DNA of 64,000 nucleotides from Shewanella schlegeliana (GCF_016765635.1 NZ_JAESVD010000003.1:478162-542161), one strand, 5' to 3'. Shown: positions 28,705 through 38,558, counted from the first letter of the stretch. The notes: generated by a model not told the origin, from the letters alone. Numbers and translations: made by a program.

Positions 28705-29957
28705 TAGTACGCTCCTAACTGCAGCAATCGATTATCGACGTAAACCTTAGCCTGTGCGGATAAGTTACCTTGAGATAAAGCTTGGCTATATGCCGCTTTT
28801 GCTTCGGTGTATTTTTGCTGTGCATCCAAGGCATAACCTAATCCCATCCACCAGCGGCCTTGACTAGGCTCATACTTAGCAAGTTGGCGAAAGCTCTGTT
28901 CTGCTACTGGATAATTTTTCTGCGCCTGTGCCAAATCACTCTGTTGGTGCCACTTTTTAATGGCTAACTCACTGTTATCCGGAATTTTGGCTAAGCTCTT
29001 TAGCGCCAGTTCATCTTGACCACCGGCCTGCAGCACCCGCGCTAATAGCAGGGAAAATTCATACTCTTGCGGAAACAAAAGCTGCCCTTGCTCTAACAGC
29101 TTGGCCGCTTTGGCTAACTTGCTCTGCCCATAATAGAGGGCCGCTGCCTGTCTTCTTGCCTGATGTAAACTTGGGTTATAGGCGAGCGCAGCCTCGTAGT
29201 AACTTAGCGCGTCTCGGTGGAGCCCCTGTTGCTGTGCATCAGTTGCCAACAACATCTGCTTTTGCGCCAACTCTTCGGGTGAAAGCTTGACCTCTTTAAC
29301 CGCCATATTACCGCTGCTATGCAACTGGCTAGAGCGATTAGTGGCAGGGGCAATATTTAGCTGAGTGGGCCTTACCTTTTCCGTCTTAGCGACTTTCGCG
29401 TTAACTGCTTCGGTCTTAGCGGTATCCGCCCTAGCAACTTTCGCATTAACGACTTCGGCCTTAGCTGTTTCTGTTTTAACGACTTTTGCATCAACAGCTT
29501 CGGTCTTAGCCGTTTCCGTCTCAGCTATTTCCGTCTTGGCTATTACCGTCTTAGCGACTTTCGCATCAACAGCTTCAGTCTTAGTCGTTTCTGCCTTAGC
29601 GACTTTCGCGTCAACGGCTTCGGTCTTAGCGATTTCCGTCTTGGCTATTACCGTCTTAGCGACTTTCGCATCAACAGCTTCAGTCTTAGTCGTTTCTGCC
29701 TTAGCGACTTTCGCGTCAACTACTTCGGTCTTAGCGATTTCCTGATTAGACGCTATGGCGGGTTCCGCTTGCATCAAATTTAAGGCAAAAAAGGTTCCAA
29801 AGCCGCCGACGGCTAATGAGATCACACAGGCAAGCAGCAAGGTTCGCTTCGAAGAGCTCTTAGGTTTAAAAGCTAACTTAGGCGCGGTCATACTCTCGAT
29901 GCCATGTGGTTGTTGGCGCTCATCTAAATCTTTGAGCATCTTGTTGATTACGCTCAT
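28704..29957 (-). CDS. mshN: MSHA biogenesis protein MshN with TPR domain and amplified repeats
   Basis: A 417-residue protein with a short cytoplasmic N-terminus, one membrane segment (about residues 39-61), a low-complexity linker (about 72-200) and C-terminal TPR repeats (about 230-415). The linker consists of near-perfect copies of KTEAVDAKVAK-type units, with a 105-base higher-order duplication. TPR proteins of type IV pilus systems help to assemble or position the secretin. The ATG overlaps the mshM stop (ATGA). The linker length is likely to vary between strains. Confidence 0.92.
   Translation of the reverse strand: MSVINKMLKDLDERQQPHGIESMTAPKLAFKPKSSSKRTLLLACVISLAVGGFGTFFALNLMQAEPAIASNQEIAKTEVVDAKVAKAETTKTEAVDAKVAKTVIAKTEIAKTEAVDAKVAKAETTKTEAVDAKVAKTVIAKTEIAETETAKTEAVDAKVVKTETAKAEVVNAKVARADTAKTEAVNAKVAKTEKVRPTQLNIAPATNRSSQLHSSGNMAVKEVKLSPEELAQKQMLLATDAQQQGLHRDALSYYEAALAYNPSLHQARRQAAALYYGQSKLAKAAKLLEQGQLLFPQEYEFSLLLARVLQAGGQDELALKSLAKIPDNSELAIKKWHQQSDLAQAQKNYPVAEQSFRQLAKYEPSQGRWWMGLGYALDAQQKYTEAKAAYSQALSQGNLSAQAKVYVDNRLLQLGAY
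29380..29745 (-). repeat. In-frame tandem repeats in the mshN linker
   Basis: Units of 15 and 20 codons built on KTEAVDAKVAK are repeated over about 120 codons. A 105-bp block beginning at 29536 recurs at 29641 with few changes. All units are multiples of three, so gain or loss keeps the frame. The product is a flexible, charged periplasmic spacer. Confidence 0.9.
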
Positions 29958-30862
29958 GCAACGCCTCCTTTAAACCAGTAAAACACACCTAAACAACTGC
30001 TAAAGAGAACCACAACAGCAAGCAACCACTTAACCATGCCATATTGATGCTTAATGGCGTCGCAAGTATCTGAAATCGCGGCATCAACATGGTGCGGTGC
30101 AATTTTTTTCGCTCCCTCACCAAAGCCTACAAGCAAAGCCTTGTGGGATAACACATTAATCAACCTTGGAATTCCTCGTGCGGCCTTAGCGATACGTTTA
30201 GCATTAGATTCGTTAAATAACCGTCCACTTTCACTACCAGCAACACTTAAGCGATGCTGAATGTAAGCAACTGATTCTTCAATCGTTAATGGGCGTAAAC
30301 AGTAACTAAAGGTGATCCGCTGTCTTAGCTGCCTAAACTTACTCTGCGCAAGTCTTTCATCTAGCTCTGGCTGCGCAAACAAAACCACTTGCAGCAACTT
30401 GCGGCTCTCTGTTTCTAAGTTAGTAAACAGACGCAGGGCTTCGAGACTCTCATCGGGCAGTGCCTGCGCCTCATCGAGCACTAAGATAATTGAATGACCA
30501 TGGGCACTTAGTGCTAATAGTTGCTGCTGGATCAAGCCAGTTAATTGCTGCTGATCGATCTGATTGGAATACTTTAGCCCAAGCTCCATCGCTACAGCCC
30601 AACGTAACTCATCGGGAGTTAAGTAAGGATTAGGCAGGTAGGCACAATGAAATCGCTCTGGTAGCTCATTCATCAATTTACGGCAGGTGAGCGTCTTACC
30701 CGTGCCCACCTCCCCAGTGACTTTAATAAAGCCTTCGCCAGTTTGTAACGCCGTTTGCAGCACTTGCAAGGCTTCAACATGCGGCGCGAGGCCAAAGAAA
30801 AATCCCGTATTCGGCGTTAGAGAAAACGGGGTTTCAGTTAACCCAAAATGCTGCAGATACAA
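29954..30862 (-). CDS. mshM: MSHA AAA ATPase MshM (ExeA/GspA-like)
   Basis: ExeA-type ATPase of 302 residues. The family start MYLQHFGLTETPF is followed by Walker A GEVGTGKT (about residue 50), Walker B ILVLDEAQ (about 126) and a single C-terminal membrane segment (about 273-295). In type II secretion the GspA homologue helps insert the secretin through the cell wall. The start codon is TTG, supported by GAGGAG upstream that overlaps the end of mshL. Confidence 0.93.
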   Translation of the reverse strand: MYLQHFGLTETPFSLTPNTGFFFGLAPHVEALQVLQTALQTGEGFIKVTGEVGTGKTLTCRKLMNELPERFHCAYLPNPYLTPDELRWAVAMELGLKYSNQIDQQQLTGLIQQQLLALSAHGHSIILVLDEAQALPDESLEALRLFTNLETESRKLLQVVLFAQPELDERLAQSKFRQLRQRITFSYCLRPLTIEESVAYIQHRLSVAGSESGRLFNESNAKRIAKAARGIPRLINVLSHKALLVGFGEGAKKIAPHHVDAAISDTCDAIKHQYGMVKWLLAVVVLFSSCLGVFYWFKGGVA

Positions 30863-30864
30863 GC

Positions 30865-32535
30865 TTACTGCTCCTCAGGATACCAACGGTCAAGCAGCTC
30901 TTGAGAACGCTTTAATTCACTTTCCCAAGTGTTAGCACCCACAACCACTGGCTTAAGCAAGATCACTAACTCTGTTTTAACTGTAGAGTTGGCGCGGTTG
31001 GTAAAGGCTTCACCTAAGAAAGGAATATCACCAAGCAGGGGAACCTTAGAAACAATCTCGGTATTTTCGCTCTTCATCAAACCACCGATCACCACAACAT
31101 CACCACTCGCGGCCTTGATAACCGTATCAGATTCACGGATTTCACTCTGAGCTAAGGGCAGTTCTAGTGTGCTATCAGAGATCTTAATGCTCTTTATCTG
31201 CTCTTTAATATCGATAACCGATGGGTGGATGTGTAGTAGTACATTGCCCTGCTCATCGATTTGCGGTGTAACGTCAAGCGCAATACCTGAGAAGAAAGGT
31301 GTCAACTCCACATCTGGAGTAGTTATAGGGGTATTACTGGCCACCGTTGTGGAAGATACGTTAGTCACAAAGTACTCGTCTGTACCAACCTTAATCACCG
31401 CCTTCTGGTTATTAGACGCGGTTACACGCGGACTAGATAACACGTCGACATCACCTTGAGTATCGAGCAGATTAATCATGGTGCTGAAGTCGGATCCTTC
31501 TAGCTTGATAGAGGTTACGCCACCCAAGACATTAGAGATTTTATCGCCAAGACCCGCAGAAGGACTAGTGCCGAAACTGATGTCGGTACTACCAACGTGA
31601 CCTAGTACACTTTCCCAGTGAATACCCTGCTGATAACCATCAGATAACGTCACTTCGAGTACTTTAGCTTCTAGGATCACTTGGCGCTGCAGGTGACTCT
31701 CAGCAGTCTTAATAAAGTTACGCACCTGACGGATTTCATTCGGATAAGCCCTGATCGTCACTAAACCCGCTTGTGGCGTCACGACCACTTGGCGACCACC
31801 GCCGGTATTACCAATAATCGAGACTAACGTCTCTTTTAACTCACCCCAGAAATCTGATTTGGTCTCGGAGCGAATAAAGGTACCGTTAGTTTGATCACTT
31901 GAGCTGTTACTTGAGCCAGAGTCATTATTGGAAGAGTTATTGAAATTACTGTTGCCGTTACTATTGTTATTGCTATTAGAGTTTGAATCATTATCTGAAA
32001 TCCGGCCTGAACTTACTGAAGTCAGAGACAAGCCTTGGCGCTCCATATACAGATAGTTCAATGAGAAAGTCTCGGTGCGCATGCCTGCAGGGAAAATACG
32101 TAATACCCGCCCTTCTCGGCTCACTTCATAACCATAGATATCCTCTACAACTTGCAGTGCCTCTTTCAACGTCACGCTCTTTAACGACAGTGAAATCTTG
32201 CCGGTTACATCAGGATGAACAGCAACACTTAACGGAGTCCCTTGTGCAAGACTAGGGAAAAAGACTTTGGCATCGACATTGTTAGCGGATACATCGAAAC
32301 GTCGTTCAGTCGGCCTTACAGGAGCAAAACCCTCTAGCAAATTACCCGACGAAAGCTCACGCTGCACTTCATCAGGCATCACAGCTGGCGGAGGCGTAGT
32401 CGCATTTGCAGCTTTATCAGCGGCAATAGATTCTGCTAACGCCTCCTTAGAAGCTACAGGGTTAGGTCTATCGACTGTTTGGCAAGCCACTAGCAATAAT
32501 GACAGCAAAGGGGTGATATAGATTATTGAGCGCAT
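30865..32535 (-). CDS. mshL: MSHA secretin MshL
   Basis: Outer membrane secretin of 556 residues through which the pilus exits. A lipoprotein signal ends in LLVAC (lipidated Cys near residue 18). N-terminal secretin/STN domains follow, then a Ser/Asn-rich low-complexity loop (about residues 180-217), then the conserved secretin core with VPLLGDIPFLGEAF near residue 505. It is the PilQ/GspD equivalent. The neighbours MshK (PilP-like) and MshM support this assignment. Confidence 0.96.
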   Translation of the reverse strand: MRSIIYITPLLSLLLVACQTVDRPNPVASKEALAESIAADKAANATTPPPAVMPDEVQRELSSGNLLEGFAPVRPTERRFDVSANNVDAKVFFPSLAQGTPLSVAVHPDVTGKISLSLKSVTLKEALQVVEDIYGYEVSREGRVLRIFPAGMRTETFSLNYLYMERQGLSLTSVSSGRISDNDSNSNSNNNSNGNSNFNNSSNNDSGSSNSSSDQTNGTFIRSETKSDFWGELKETLVSIIGNTGGGRQVVVTPQAGLVTIRAYPNEIRQVRNFIKTAESHLQRQVILEAKVLEVTLSDGYQQGIHWESVLGHVGSTDISFGTSPSAGLGDKISNVLGGVTSIKLEGSDFSTMINLLDTQGDVDVLSSPRVTASNNQKAVIKVGTDEYFVTNVSSTTVASNTPITTPDVELTPFFSGIALDVTPQIDEQGNVLLHIHPSVIDIKEQIKSIKISDSTLELPLAQSEIRESDTVIKAASGDVVVIGGLMKSENTEIVSKVPLLGDIPFLGEAFTNRANSTVKTELVILLKPVVVGANTWESELKRSQELLDRWYPEEQ

Positions 32536-32540
32536 TTTAA

Positions 32541-32876
32541 TTATTGTCCCTTAAGATCTGTTACAGCTGGAAACAAAGTCAACTTACGACCGTCAGCTAA
32601 CGACACCGTGTCTTTACCAATATGCACGATTTTGACACCTTTTACTTTTCCACCTAATGGGAAAATTTGATTATTTATCACAGCGTAAGCTGAGCTACCT
32701 TTCTGTACGATACTATTGAGCACCATGCTGGTGTTTGTTAAGGCTTTCACCGAAGTTGTATTTCCTGATAAATGCCCAGGTCTGGTCGGATCACGCAGCG
32801 TCGTAGCATGAAGGTTAAAACCTAATATACTGCACAGGAACGCTATCAATAGCGCACTAATCTTTTTTGGCAACAC
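32541..32876 (-). CDS. mshK: MSHA biogenesis protein MshK (PilP-like)
   Basis: A 111-residue periplasmic protein with a signal peptide (cleavage near LHA, residue 25) and the motif LRDPTRPGHLSG that is typical of MshK and PilP/GspC-type secretin partners. The small C-terminal region (LNSIVQKGSSAYAVINNQ) forms the expected beta domain. GTG start at 32876, or TTG three bases later, overlapping mshJ by about 20 bp. Confidence 0.9.
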   Translation of the reverse strand: MLPKKISALLIAFLCSILGFNLHATTLRDPTRPGHLSGNTTSVKALTNTSMVLNSIVQKGSSAYAVINNQIFPLGGKVKGVKIVHIGKDTVSLADGRKLTLFPAVTDLKGQ

Positions 32877-33513
32877 TGATAAAGTCCTTATTGATACTCA
32901 AGGTATAGAGCTCTAGCGATACCGAGGCCTTTGGATAGGTATCGACTCGATAGTCCATGCTACGCCAGTAGAGCTTATTCGGCATATTTTCTACAGCCTC
33001 GATAAATCTCAATACTGAAAAGTAATCACCAACAAATTCTAGTTTAATCCCATGGCTGTACAGGTTTAACTTCTTCTCTTCGCCCACCTCTAGTAGTGGA
33101 GTCGGTGCGATTGAGGTAAAAGACTGAAGCTTGATACCTTTTACCTTTGAAAGTAAGCCCGCTAGTAGGGTCGGCATATGATCTGCAGGCACCATATCTA
33201 CCATCTGAGATGATAGCTGCTCGTCTATCGCCTTATTTTGCTGCTCAATATTACTTAGACGCTGACGATATTCGGTATTGGGATCTTTGGTTAAGCTCTC
33301 TTCGTACAGTGCAATCTGCTGCTTTGAGATGCGATTTTCACTCTCGATAGAGCGTTTCTGTTCACTGAGTTTGCTGTACTCATTAATTGCAGATTCTAGC
33401 GGTAGATAAAAGACAACACCGGCAAGAATAAGCGTAGCCGCAGCAACCAGCACTCTTTCCCGCTGGCTTAAAACATCAAATTTTTCTGCTATTTGCTTCC
33501 ACTGCTGCCTCAT
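32857..33513 (-). CDS. mshJ: MSHA biogenesis protein MshJ (PilO/GspM-like)
   Basis: A 218-residue bitopic inner membrane protein. One membrane segment (about residues 22-42) is followed by a coiled coil (about 45-100) and a ferredoxin-like periplasmic domain. This is the PilO/GspM plan. It overlaps the PilN-like gene by 4 bp (ATGA) and mshK by about 20 bp. Confidence 0.92.
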   Translation of the reverse strand: MRQQWKQIAEKFDVLSQRERVLVAAATLILAGVVFYLPLESAINEYSKLSEQKRSIESENRISKQQIALYEESLTKDPNTEYRQRLSNIEQQNKAIDEQLSSQMVDMVPADHMPTLLAGLLSKVKGIKLQSFTSIAPTPLLEVGEEKKLNLYSHGIKLEFVGDYFSVLRFIEAVENMPNKLYWRSMDYRVDTYPKASVSLELYTLSINKDFISVAKKD

Positions 33514-34115
33514 TTGCTCAGCTCCTTGTCCGTGCTACTTGTCTCACTGGTCAGCTTAAATGCTAAAGGCTGATTTTCTCCTAAGCTCATTGTCATAGAG
33601 GCAAATGCATGGCCTTTTAAGGTGCTGGTTTTCAATCGCTCAATCCATAACGGGACACTCTCTGGGCTAGAGGTATATCCCTCGAAAATATAGCGATTTT
33701 CACTCACCTGAATGCGGCTCAACCAGATGCTGGCATTGGCCACAGATGCAAGATCTGTCATTAACGGTGAATAGCCATAGCTGGTTAGCATCTCTTGCTG
33801 GCTCAGTTTTCCAAACAGTTTTTGCTTGAGCTCTAACTGCTGCGCCTTTAAGGTTACTTCTGCAACCAAGTCTTCACTCGGGCCTCGTTTAGCCAGAGCG
33901 GTCTCGAGATCTTTCTTTTCTGAGTCAAGACGTTGCTTGGTTATCTCAAGTTTATTTTTCTCTGACTCAAGCTTGGCATTAAAACCAAATACCAACAAAC
34001 TCGATAGTAATAATACGACCACTAAGCCCAACAGCAGTCGACTTAATTTAACAAAGGATAAGCGTAGCTCTGGCGGAAGCAATGTATCGGAATAAAGGTT
34101 TACTCTTAATTTCAT
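33510..34115 (-). CDS. MSHA biogenesis PilN-like protein (second MshI-type gene)
   Basis: A 201-residue protein with the PilN signature at its N-terminus (KLRVNLYSDTLLPPE), one membrane segment (about residues 28-46), a coiled coil (about 48-95) and a compact periplasmic domain. It is the alignment-subcomplex partner of the MshI and MshJ products. In some MSHA annotations it is called MshI1 or MshI2. It overlaps both neighbours by one to four bases. Confidence 0.9.
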   Translation of the reverse strand: MKLRVNLYSDTLLPPELRLSFVKLSRLLLGLVVVLLLSSLLVFGFNAKLESEKNKLEITKQRLDSEKKDLETALAKRGPSEDLVAEVTLKAQQLELKQKLFGKLSQQEMLTSYGYSPLMTDLASVANASIWLSRIQVSENRYIFEGYTSSPESVPLWIERLKTSTLKGHAFASMTMSLGENQPLAFKLTSETSSTDKELSK

Positions 34116-34993
34116 TACGCCTGACCTCGCGCTAATTCGGCTAAAGCCAACTCGGCAAATACCGCCTCAACCGACGTCGAATGATAGGGGGTGACGCTTT
34201 GATTAAAGTTAGCGCTAATAAGTGTAGCAAGCCTCTCTCGCTCACCATCCATAACCAACTCGATGGAGGCGACAGGAGCCTCACGGAGGTGACTCTCGAA
34301 GTAGTCCATCGAACGTTGGATCTCTAGACTTAAATTATCGGCAACCCCATAGGCTAAATCTTCAGCAGAGACTTTATCAATCTGCAAGAAGCCTCGCACT
34401 CGACGTTGCATAAACACTTCACCATCTCTGACCACAGTCAGCAATAACTCTTGCCCTTCGCGATGACTTAATACCAGCCTTGCTAGATTATCGTTAAACA
34501 AGTTGCTCATCGCCATCTCTTCAATCGAGACACCGACTGTGTGTAAGCCTGCATTTTTGGCGGCTAACAACAGGGCTGATAACATGGACTTTTCAGTCAC
34601 AACCACATTGACTTTATTTGTGGTCTGTTTCGATGATTCAAAGTAATCCAGATGAATATCCGTCACTGCTTGGCTTACGATATCTTTTACCGACCAAAGC
34701 AGTGCAGCATTGAGCTCATCATCTTGCACATTCGGCTTATCAACGAGTAATAGCTGATAGAAATCAGCGGCAAGTACGATTTGAATTCTTGCAGGACTAA
34801 ACTCTTTAACCACTTGAGAGAATGCTTCCCCCCAATTATGGTGGCTAAACGAAAATGTCATGGCTTTAGCACCAACATCTGCGGCAGGTGCTTGAAAGAC
34901 GGATATTTTGTCAGCACATATATAGATACCCAACTCAAGCGTCGGTGCAGCTTTGCGCCAAAACTGAATCTTATCCAACAAGCTTCCTTTCAT
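34115..34993 (-). CDS. mshI: MSHA biogenesis protein MshI (PilM-like)
   Basis: A 292-residue cytoplasmic protein of the PilM/GspL actin-like class (LELGIYICADKISVFQ near residue 20). It is shorter and more diverged than PilM, as usual for MshI. It heads the mshI-to-mshF gene run, after a 216-bp gap to csrD that should contain the main promoter of the biogenesis genes. The 3' end touches the PilN-like gene. Confidence 0.9.
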   Translation of the reverse strand: MKGSLLDKIQFWRKAAPTLELGIYICADKISVFQAPAADVGAKAMTFSFSHHNWGEAFSQVVKEFSPARIQIVLAADFYQLLLVDKPNVQDDELNAALLWSVKDIVSQAVTDIHLDYFESSKQTTNKVNVVVTEKSMLSALLLAAKNAGLHTVGVSIEEMAMSNLFNDNLARLVLSHREGQELLLTVVRDGEVFMQRRVRGFLQIDKVSAEDLAYGVADNLSLEIQRSMDYFESHLREAPVASIELVMDGERERLATLISANFNQSVTPYHSTSVEAVFAELALAELARGQA

Positions 34994-35209
34994 TCATCTA
35001 TGCCTTAGAAATTATCAAAAACTAACTGAGATGCGCCCGCGAAATGATGATAAATTGCACAATCAGTTTATATTAAATACTGTTAAACCTTAGCTAAATA
35101 GCGCAAGGTACTTATTATGCCATTAGTGTAGCGAGTTATCCCTGATTATTATAGATAAAACCCCAATTTAGGAATAAAGCGCAACAAACACCAACAAAAG
35201 CAAAACAAA

Positions 35210-37129
35210 CTATACCTCTTCGATCGGCTCGCTAAAGAAGCTCCCCTGACCAGCACTAACCCCTAAGATCTGCAATGTTTGCCACTCTTCAAAGACTTCG
35301 ACCCCTTCTGCACACACTTGCACCCCCGTGCGATATAAGCCCCCCATCAGACTGCGGACAAATAACTGATTCTCTGCACGCAGATGAATATGATTAACAA
35401 TCGAACGATGCAATTTGATCAAGGAGATTGGGTAATGATGAATATATTCAGTACTCACCACCTGCTGACCAACTCCATCAACACAGATCGCCGCCCCCAT
35501 TTTCTGAATCATATCTAATGGTTCAGCAAGTTGTGCTTGATGATTAACCAGAATATCTTCATTCACTTCGAAGATAAGCCTTGGTACTAGATGGCGGTAT
35601 TCGAGTAGGGTCGTTTTGAGCCAACGCACAAATGCGCGACTAACTAACGTATCTAAACTCAAGTTGATACTGAATTTTAGGCTGTTATCTTTATGCTTTG
35701 GTAGCAGATCAAACATCACCATCTCTATCACTTGCCGCTCGATTTGAGGTGTTAAGCCGCACTTAATCGCCATAGGTAAGAATAGCGTGGCTCTAACAAG
35801 ATTCCCCTGAGTATCACGCAATCTACAGGTCACTTCCTGATGATGGGCATGGGAGTCACTATCTACAACAGGCTGAGAAAATAGAAAGATCCTCTTGCTG
35901 ACTAAGACATTCTCAAGAAAGCTACGCCAACGCACAGAGCCTTTTGATAGGTCACCATCAACCGCACCTTTATCGTACATAAACCAACTACTACTTCCCT
36001 GAAACTGTGCCGAGCGTAGCGCTAATTCAGCCTCTTCGACTAGGGCATCTTTATCATCGCCGACCTTAAAGTACGCCCCGCCAATATGGATAAAGTCATC
36101 GGGAAGATGCACCTCTGTATTGAGTTGATTCATACTTAAACGCAATAACTTAGCCGCCAGTTGGTCTGCTTCTAACTGCGAAATCTGTGGTACAACGACG
36201 GCAAACTGATTAGTTGAACGCCGTGAAAAAATACTATTGGCCTTATCGGCTAGAATTTGATTGATCGTGCCAATCAGCTGCGATAGCAATTCATCCACTT
36301 CATATTCATTAAGCTCTTTGCTTAACGAATCCAAATCTTCCATCTCTAGCAGGTACAACACACCAGGCGTCATCATGCCAGACTGGTTACTGAGCGCATC
36401 GAGACGGTTTTTCAAGAACAGTCGATTACCAATACCTGTGCTAGCATCTAGAAATGTATTAGAGCGAATAAACTGATCGAAACGAGCACGCTCTTTATGG
36501 GCATCGTCTAGCTCTAACAATAGGTGGGTGAGCGCTCGATTAATCAACCTAGGTTTACCATCGCCCTTTTCGGCCAATGCTTTATCGTACTCTCCCGATA
36601 AAATCAGGCTAGAACGCAGTGCAAGATCTTCGATACCACTGAGATGCACTGCAAACCAGCGAAAGCCCCAACGGACAAATAAAAATACGGCAAAGCAGCC
36701 AGTAATGATAACCAATACCTCGTTCCAACTCACATCGTCTTTATTAAATGGTGGAGGCATTATTAGCGTCATCAATAACTTACCATCAGTAAGCACGCTC
36801 TTATAGCTAACGCCGTGCTCATTCGGCATCGATGACTGGTACTCAAGAATTGATTGATTGTTTTGGGATAAAGAAAAGTCACTGGCTTGATAGGCTCGCA
36901 GCAAAGGCGGTAGCCACAGCTCAACCTCGGTTCGACTCTGTTGTGATAAACCTTGAGAAAACTGCTGCTCAATCAAGCTTTCTAATTCGGTGACCTTATG
37001 CTGCTGAAAAGCGTAAGTTAACTGAATAAAGCTGACCATCGCGGTCAAGAAACAGATGAATGCGACACCTGCCAATGACATGAGCCAAAAGCTAGTCAGT
37101 TTTTTAGTTAAAATTCGAGTCAGTTTCAT
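35210..37129 (-). CDS. csrD: CsrD/MshH, degenerate GGDEF-EAL regulator of RNA decay
   Basis: A 639-residue membrane protein with two N-terminal membrane segments (about residues 12-38 and 130-155), a HAMP-like linker, a GGDEF-like domain (about 220-375) and an EAL-like domain (about 390-635). The GGDEF motif is replaced by STNQF, and the EAL signature by SQPVV, so neither c-di-GMP synthesis nor cleavage is expected. The E. coli homologue CsrD (646 residues) directs RNase E to the small RNAs CsrB and CsrC. In Vibrio the same gene is called mshH because it borders the MSHA locus. Confidence 0.93.
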   Translation of the reverse strand: MKLTRILTKKLTSFWLMSLAGVAFICFLTAMVSFIQLTYAFQQHKVTELESLIEQQFSQGLSQQSRTEVELWLPPLLRAYQASDFSLSQNNQSILEYQSSMPNEHGVSYKSVLTDGKLLMTLIMPPPFNKDDVSWNEVLVIITGCFAVFLFVRWGFRWFAVHLSGIEDLALRSSLILSGEYDKALAEKGDGKPRLINRALTHLLLELDDAHKERARFDQFIRSNTFLDASTGIGNRLFLKNRLDALSNQSGMMTPGVLYLLEMEDLDSLSKELNEYEVDELLSQLIGTINQILADKANSIFSRRSTNQFAVVVPQISQLEADQLAAKLLRLSMNQLNTEVHLPDDFIHIGGAYFKVGDDKDALVEEAELALRSAQFQGSSSWFMYDKGAVDGDLSKGSVRWRSFLENVLVSKRIFLFSQPVVDSDSHAHHQEVTCRLRDTQGNLVRATLFLPMAIKCGLTPQIERQVIEMVMFDLLPKHKDNSLKFSINLSLDTLVSRAFVRWLKTTLLEYRHLVPRLIFEVNEDILVNHQAQLAEPLDMIQKMGAAICVDGVGQQVVSTEYIHHYPISLIKLHRSIVNHIHLRAENQLFVRSLMGGLYRTGVQVCAEGVEVFEEWQTLQILGVSAGQGSFFSEPIEEV

Positions 37130-37266
37130 CTGTCCGCTTCCTGCTGGAACTTATTATTATGCTTAAATCATCATACCCTGCATCGCCACCGTAGAGAATA
37201 ATGATAAAGCCAGCCTTAGCTAGTAATACCAATCAGTTATACAGTAATCGAAAAAGCCTCGGCAAT

Positions 37267-37292
37267 AAAAAAGGGCCCTTAGGCCCTTTTTT
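37267..37292 (-). terminator. Intrinsic terminator of the malic enzyme gene
   Basis: Arms AAAAAAGGGCC and GGCCCTTTTTT enclose the loop CTTA, 16 bases after the stop codon. It is symmetrical and could work in both directions. Confidence 0.9.
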
Positions 37293-37307
37293 ATGACATA
37301 GGAGTGA

Positions 37308-38558
37308 TTAAGACTCCATGTAACCTTCAGGTAGCTCTTTAATTGTTGCTACACCAGATTCAATCGCAGCAATCGCAACCGCTTTTGCTACATTTGGTAG
37401 AAGACGCGCATCGATTGGCTTAGGGATCACGTAATCTGGACCAAATTCTAAAGAATCTACATTTGGATACGCTGCTAGTACAGAGGCCGGCACAGGCTCT
37501 TTCGCCAATGCAGCAATCGCGTGCACAGCCGCGATCTTCATCTCATCATTAATCTGAGAAGCACGAACATCTAACGCACCACGGAAAATGAATGGGAAGC
37601 AAAGTACGTTGTTAACCTGGTTAGGGTAGTCACTACGACCCGTACCCATGATCAGATCTTTACGTACATCGTGTGCCAACTCAGGCTTGATCTCTGGATC
37701 TGGGTTAGAACAAGCAAAAATAACTGGCTTATCAGCCATCAGCGCAACATCTTCAGCGCCAAGAACATCTGGGCCCGAAAGACCTAAGAATACGTCGGCA
37801 CCTTTAATCACATCTTGTAGCGTACGCTTATCTGTATTGTTGGCAAATAACGCTTTATATTCATTAATGTCATCACGGCGAGTGTGAATAACGCCTTTTC
37901 TATCTAGCATGTAGACATTTTCGCGCTGTGCACCACAGTTAACAATCATTGTCATACAGGCGATTGCAGCAGCACCCGCGCCCATACAGACAAACACAGC
38001 CTCTTCGATAGACTTGCCCTGGATCTCCAGTGCGTTAAGCATACCTGCCGCGGTAACGATCGCAGTACCATGCTGATCATCGTGGAATACAGGCACGTTA
38101 CAACGCTCGATTAGCGCTTTTTCAATCTCAAAACATTCAGGCGCCTTGATATCTTCAAGGTTAATACCACCGAACGTATCTGCAATCGCTTCAACTGTGT
38201 TGATGAACTCTTCAGATGTTCTGTGCTTAACTTCGATATCTGTAGCATCGATATTCGCGAAGTGTTTGAAAAGTAAAGCCTTACCTTCCATTACAGGCTT
38301 AGAAGCTAATGGGCCTAAGTTACCCAAGCCTAAGATAGCCGTACCGTTAGAGATCACAGCAACCGTATTGCCTTTACCGGTATAACGGTATGCATTGTCT
38401 GGATTAGCCGCAATTTCACGCACAGGTTCTGCAACACCTGGGCTATAGGCTAGAGCAAGGTCCATGCTTGTTTCTGCGGGCTTGGTTAGGCAAACAGCTG
38501 TTTTGCCTGGTACTGGGAATTCGTGATAATCGAGGGCTTGTTGACGAAGATCTGCCAT
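37308..38558 (-). CDS. Malic enzyme, short form (NAD(P)-dependent)
   Basis: Oxidative decarboxylation of malate to pyruvate. The 416-residue chain has the malic enzyme N-terminal domain (TSMDLALAYSPGVAEP near residue 31; substrate and metal region near 85-150 with VFHDDQHGTA) and the nucleotide-binding domain with GAGAAAIAC (about 193). It lacks the C-terminal phosphotransacetylase-like domain of E. coli MaeB. The choice of NAD or NADP cannot be fixed by eye. It is a single-gene unit with a good terminator. Confidence 0.93.
   Translation of the reverse strand: MADLRQQALDYHEFPVPGKTAVCLTKPAETSMDLALAYSPGVAEPVREIAANPDNAYRYTGKGNTVAVISNGTAILGLGNLGPLASKPVMEGKALLFKHFANIDATDIEVKHRTSEEFINTVEAIADTFGGINLEDIKAPECFEIEKALIERCNVPVFHDDQHGTAIVTAAGMLNALEIQGKSIEEAVFVCMGAGAAAIACMTMIVNCGAQRENVYMLDRKGVIHTRRDDINEYKALFANNTDKRTLQDVIKGADVFLGLSGPDVLGAEDVALMADKPVIFACSNPDPEIKPELAHDVRKDLIMGTGRSDYPNQVNNVLCFPFIFRGALDVRASQINDEMKIAAVHAIAALAKEPVPASVLAAYPNVDSLEFGPDYVIPKPIDARLLPNVAKAVAIAAIESGVATIKELPEGYMES

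Noticed and set aside
29365..29745. Open frame on the plus strand over the mshN repeats
   Set aside because: It is antisense to the repeat region of mshN and encodes only Ala/Ser/Thr/Val/Leu low complexity. It is open because the repeat unit keeps its frame on both strands.
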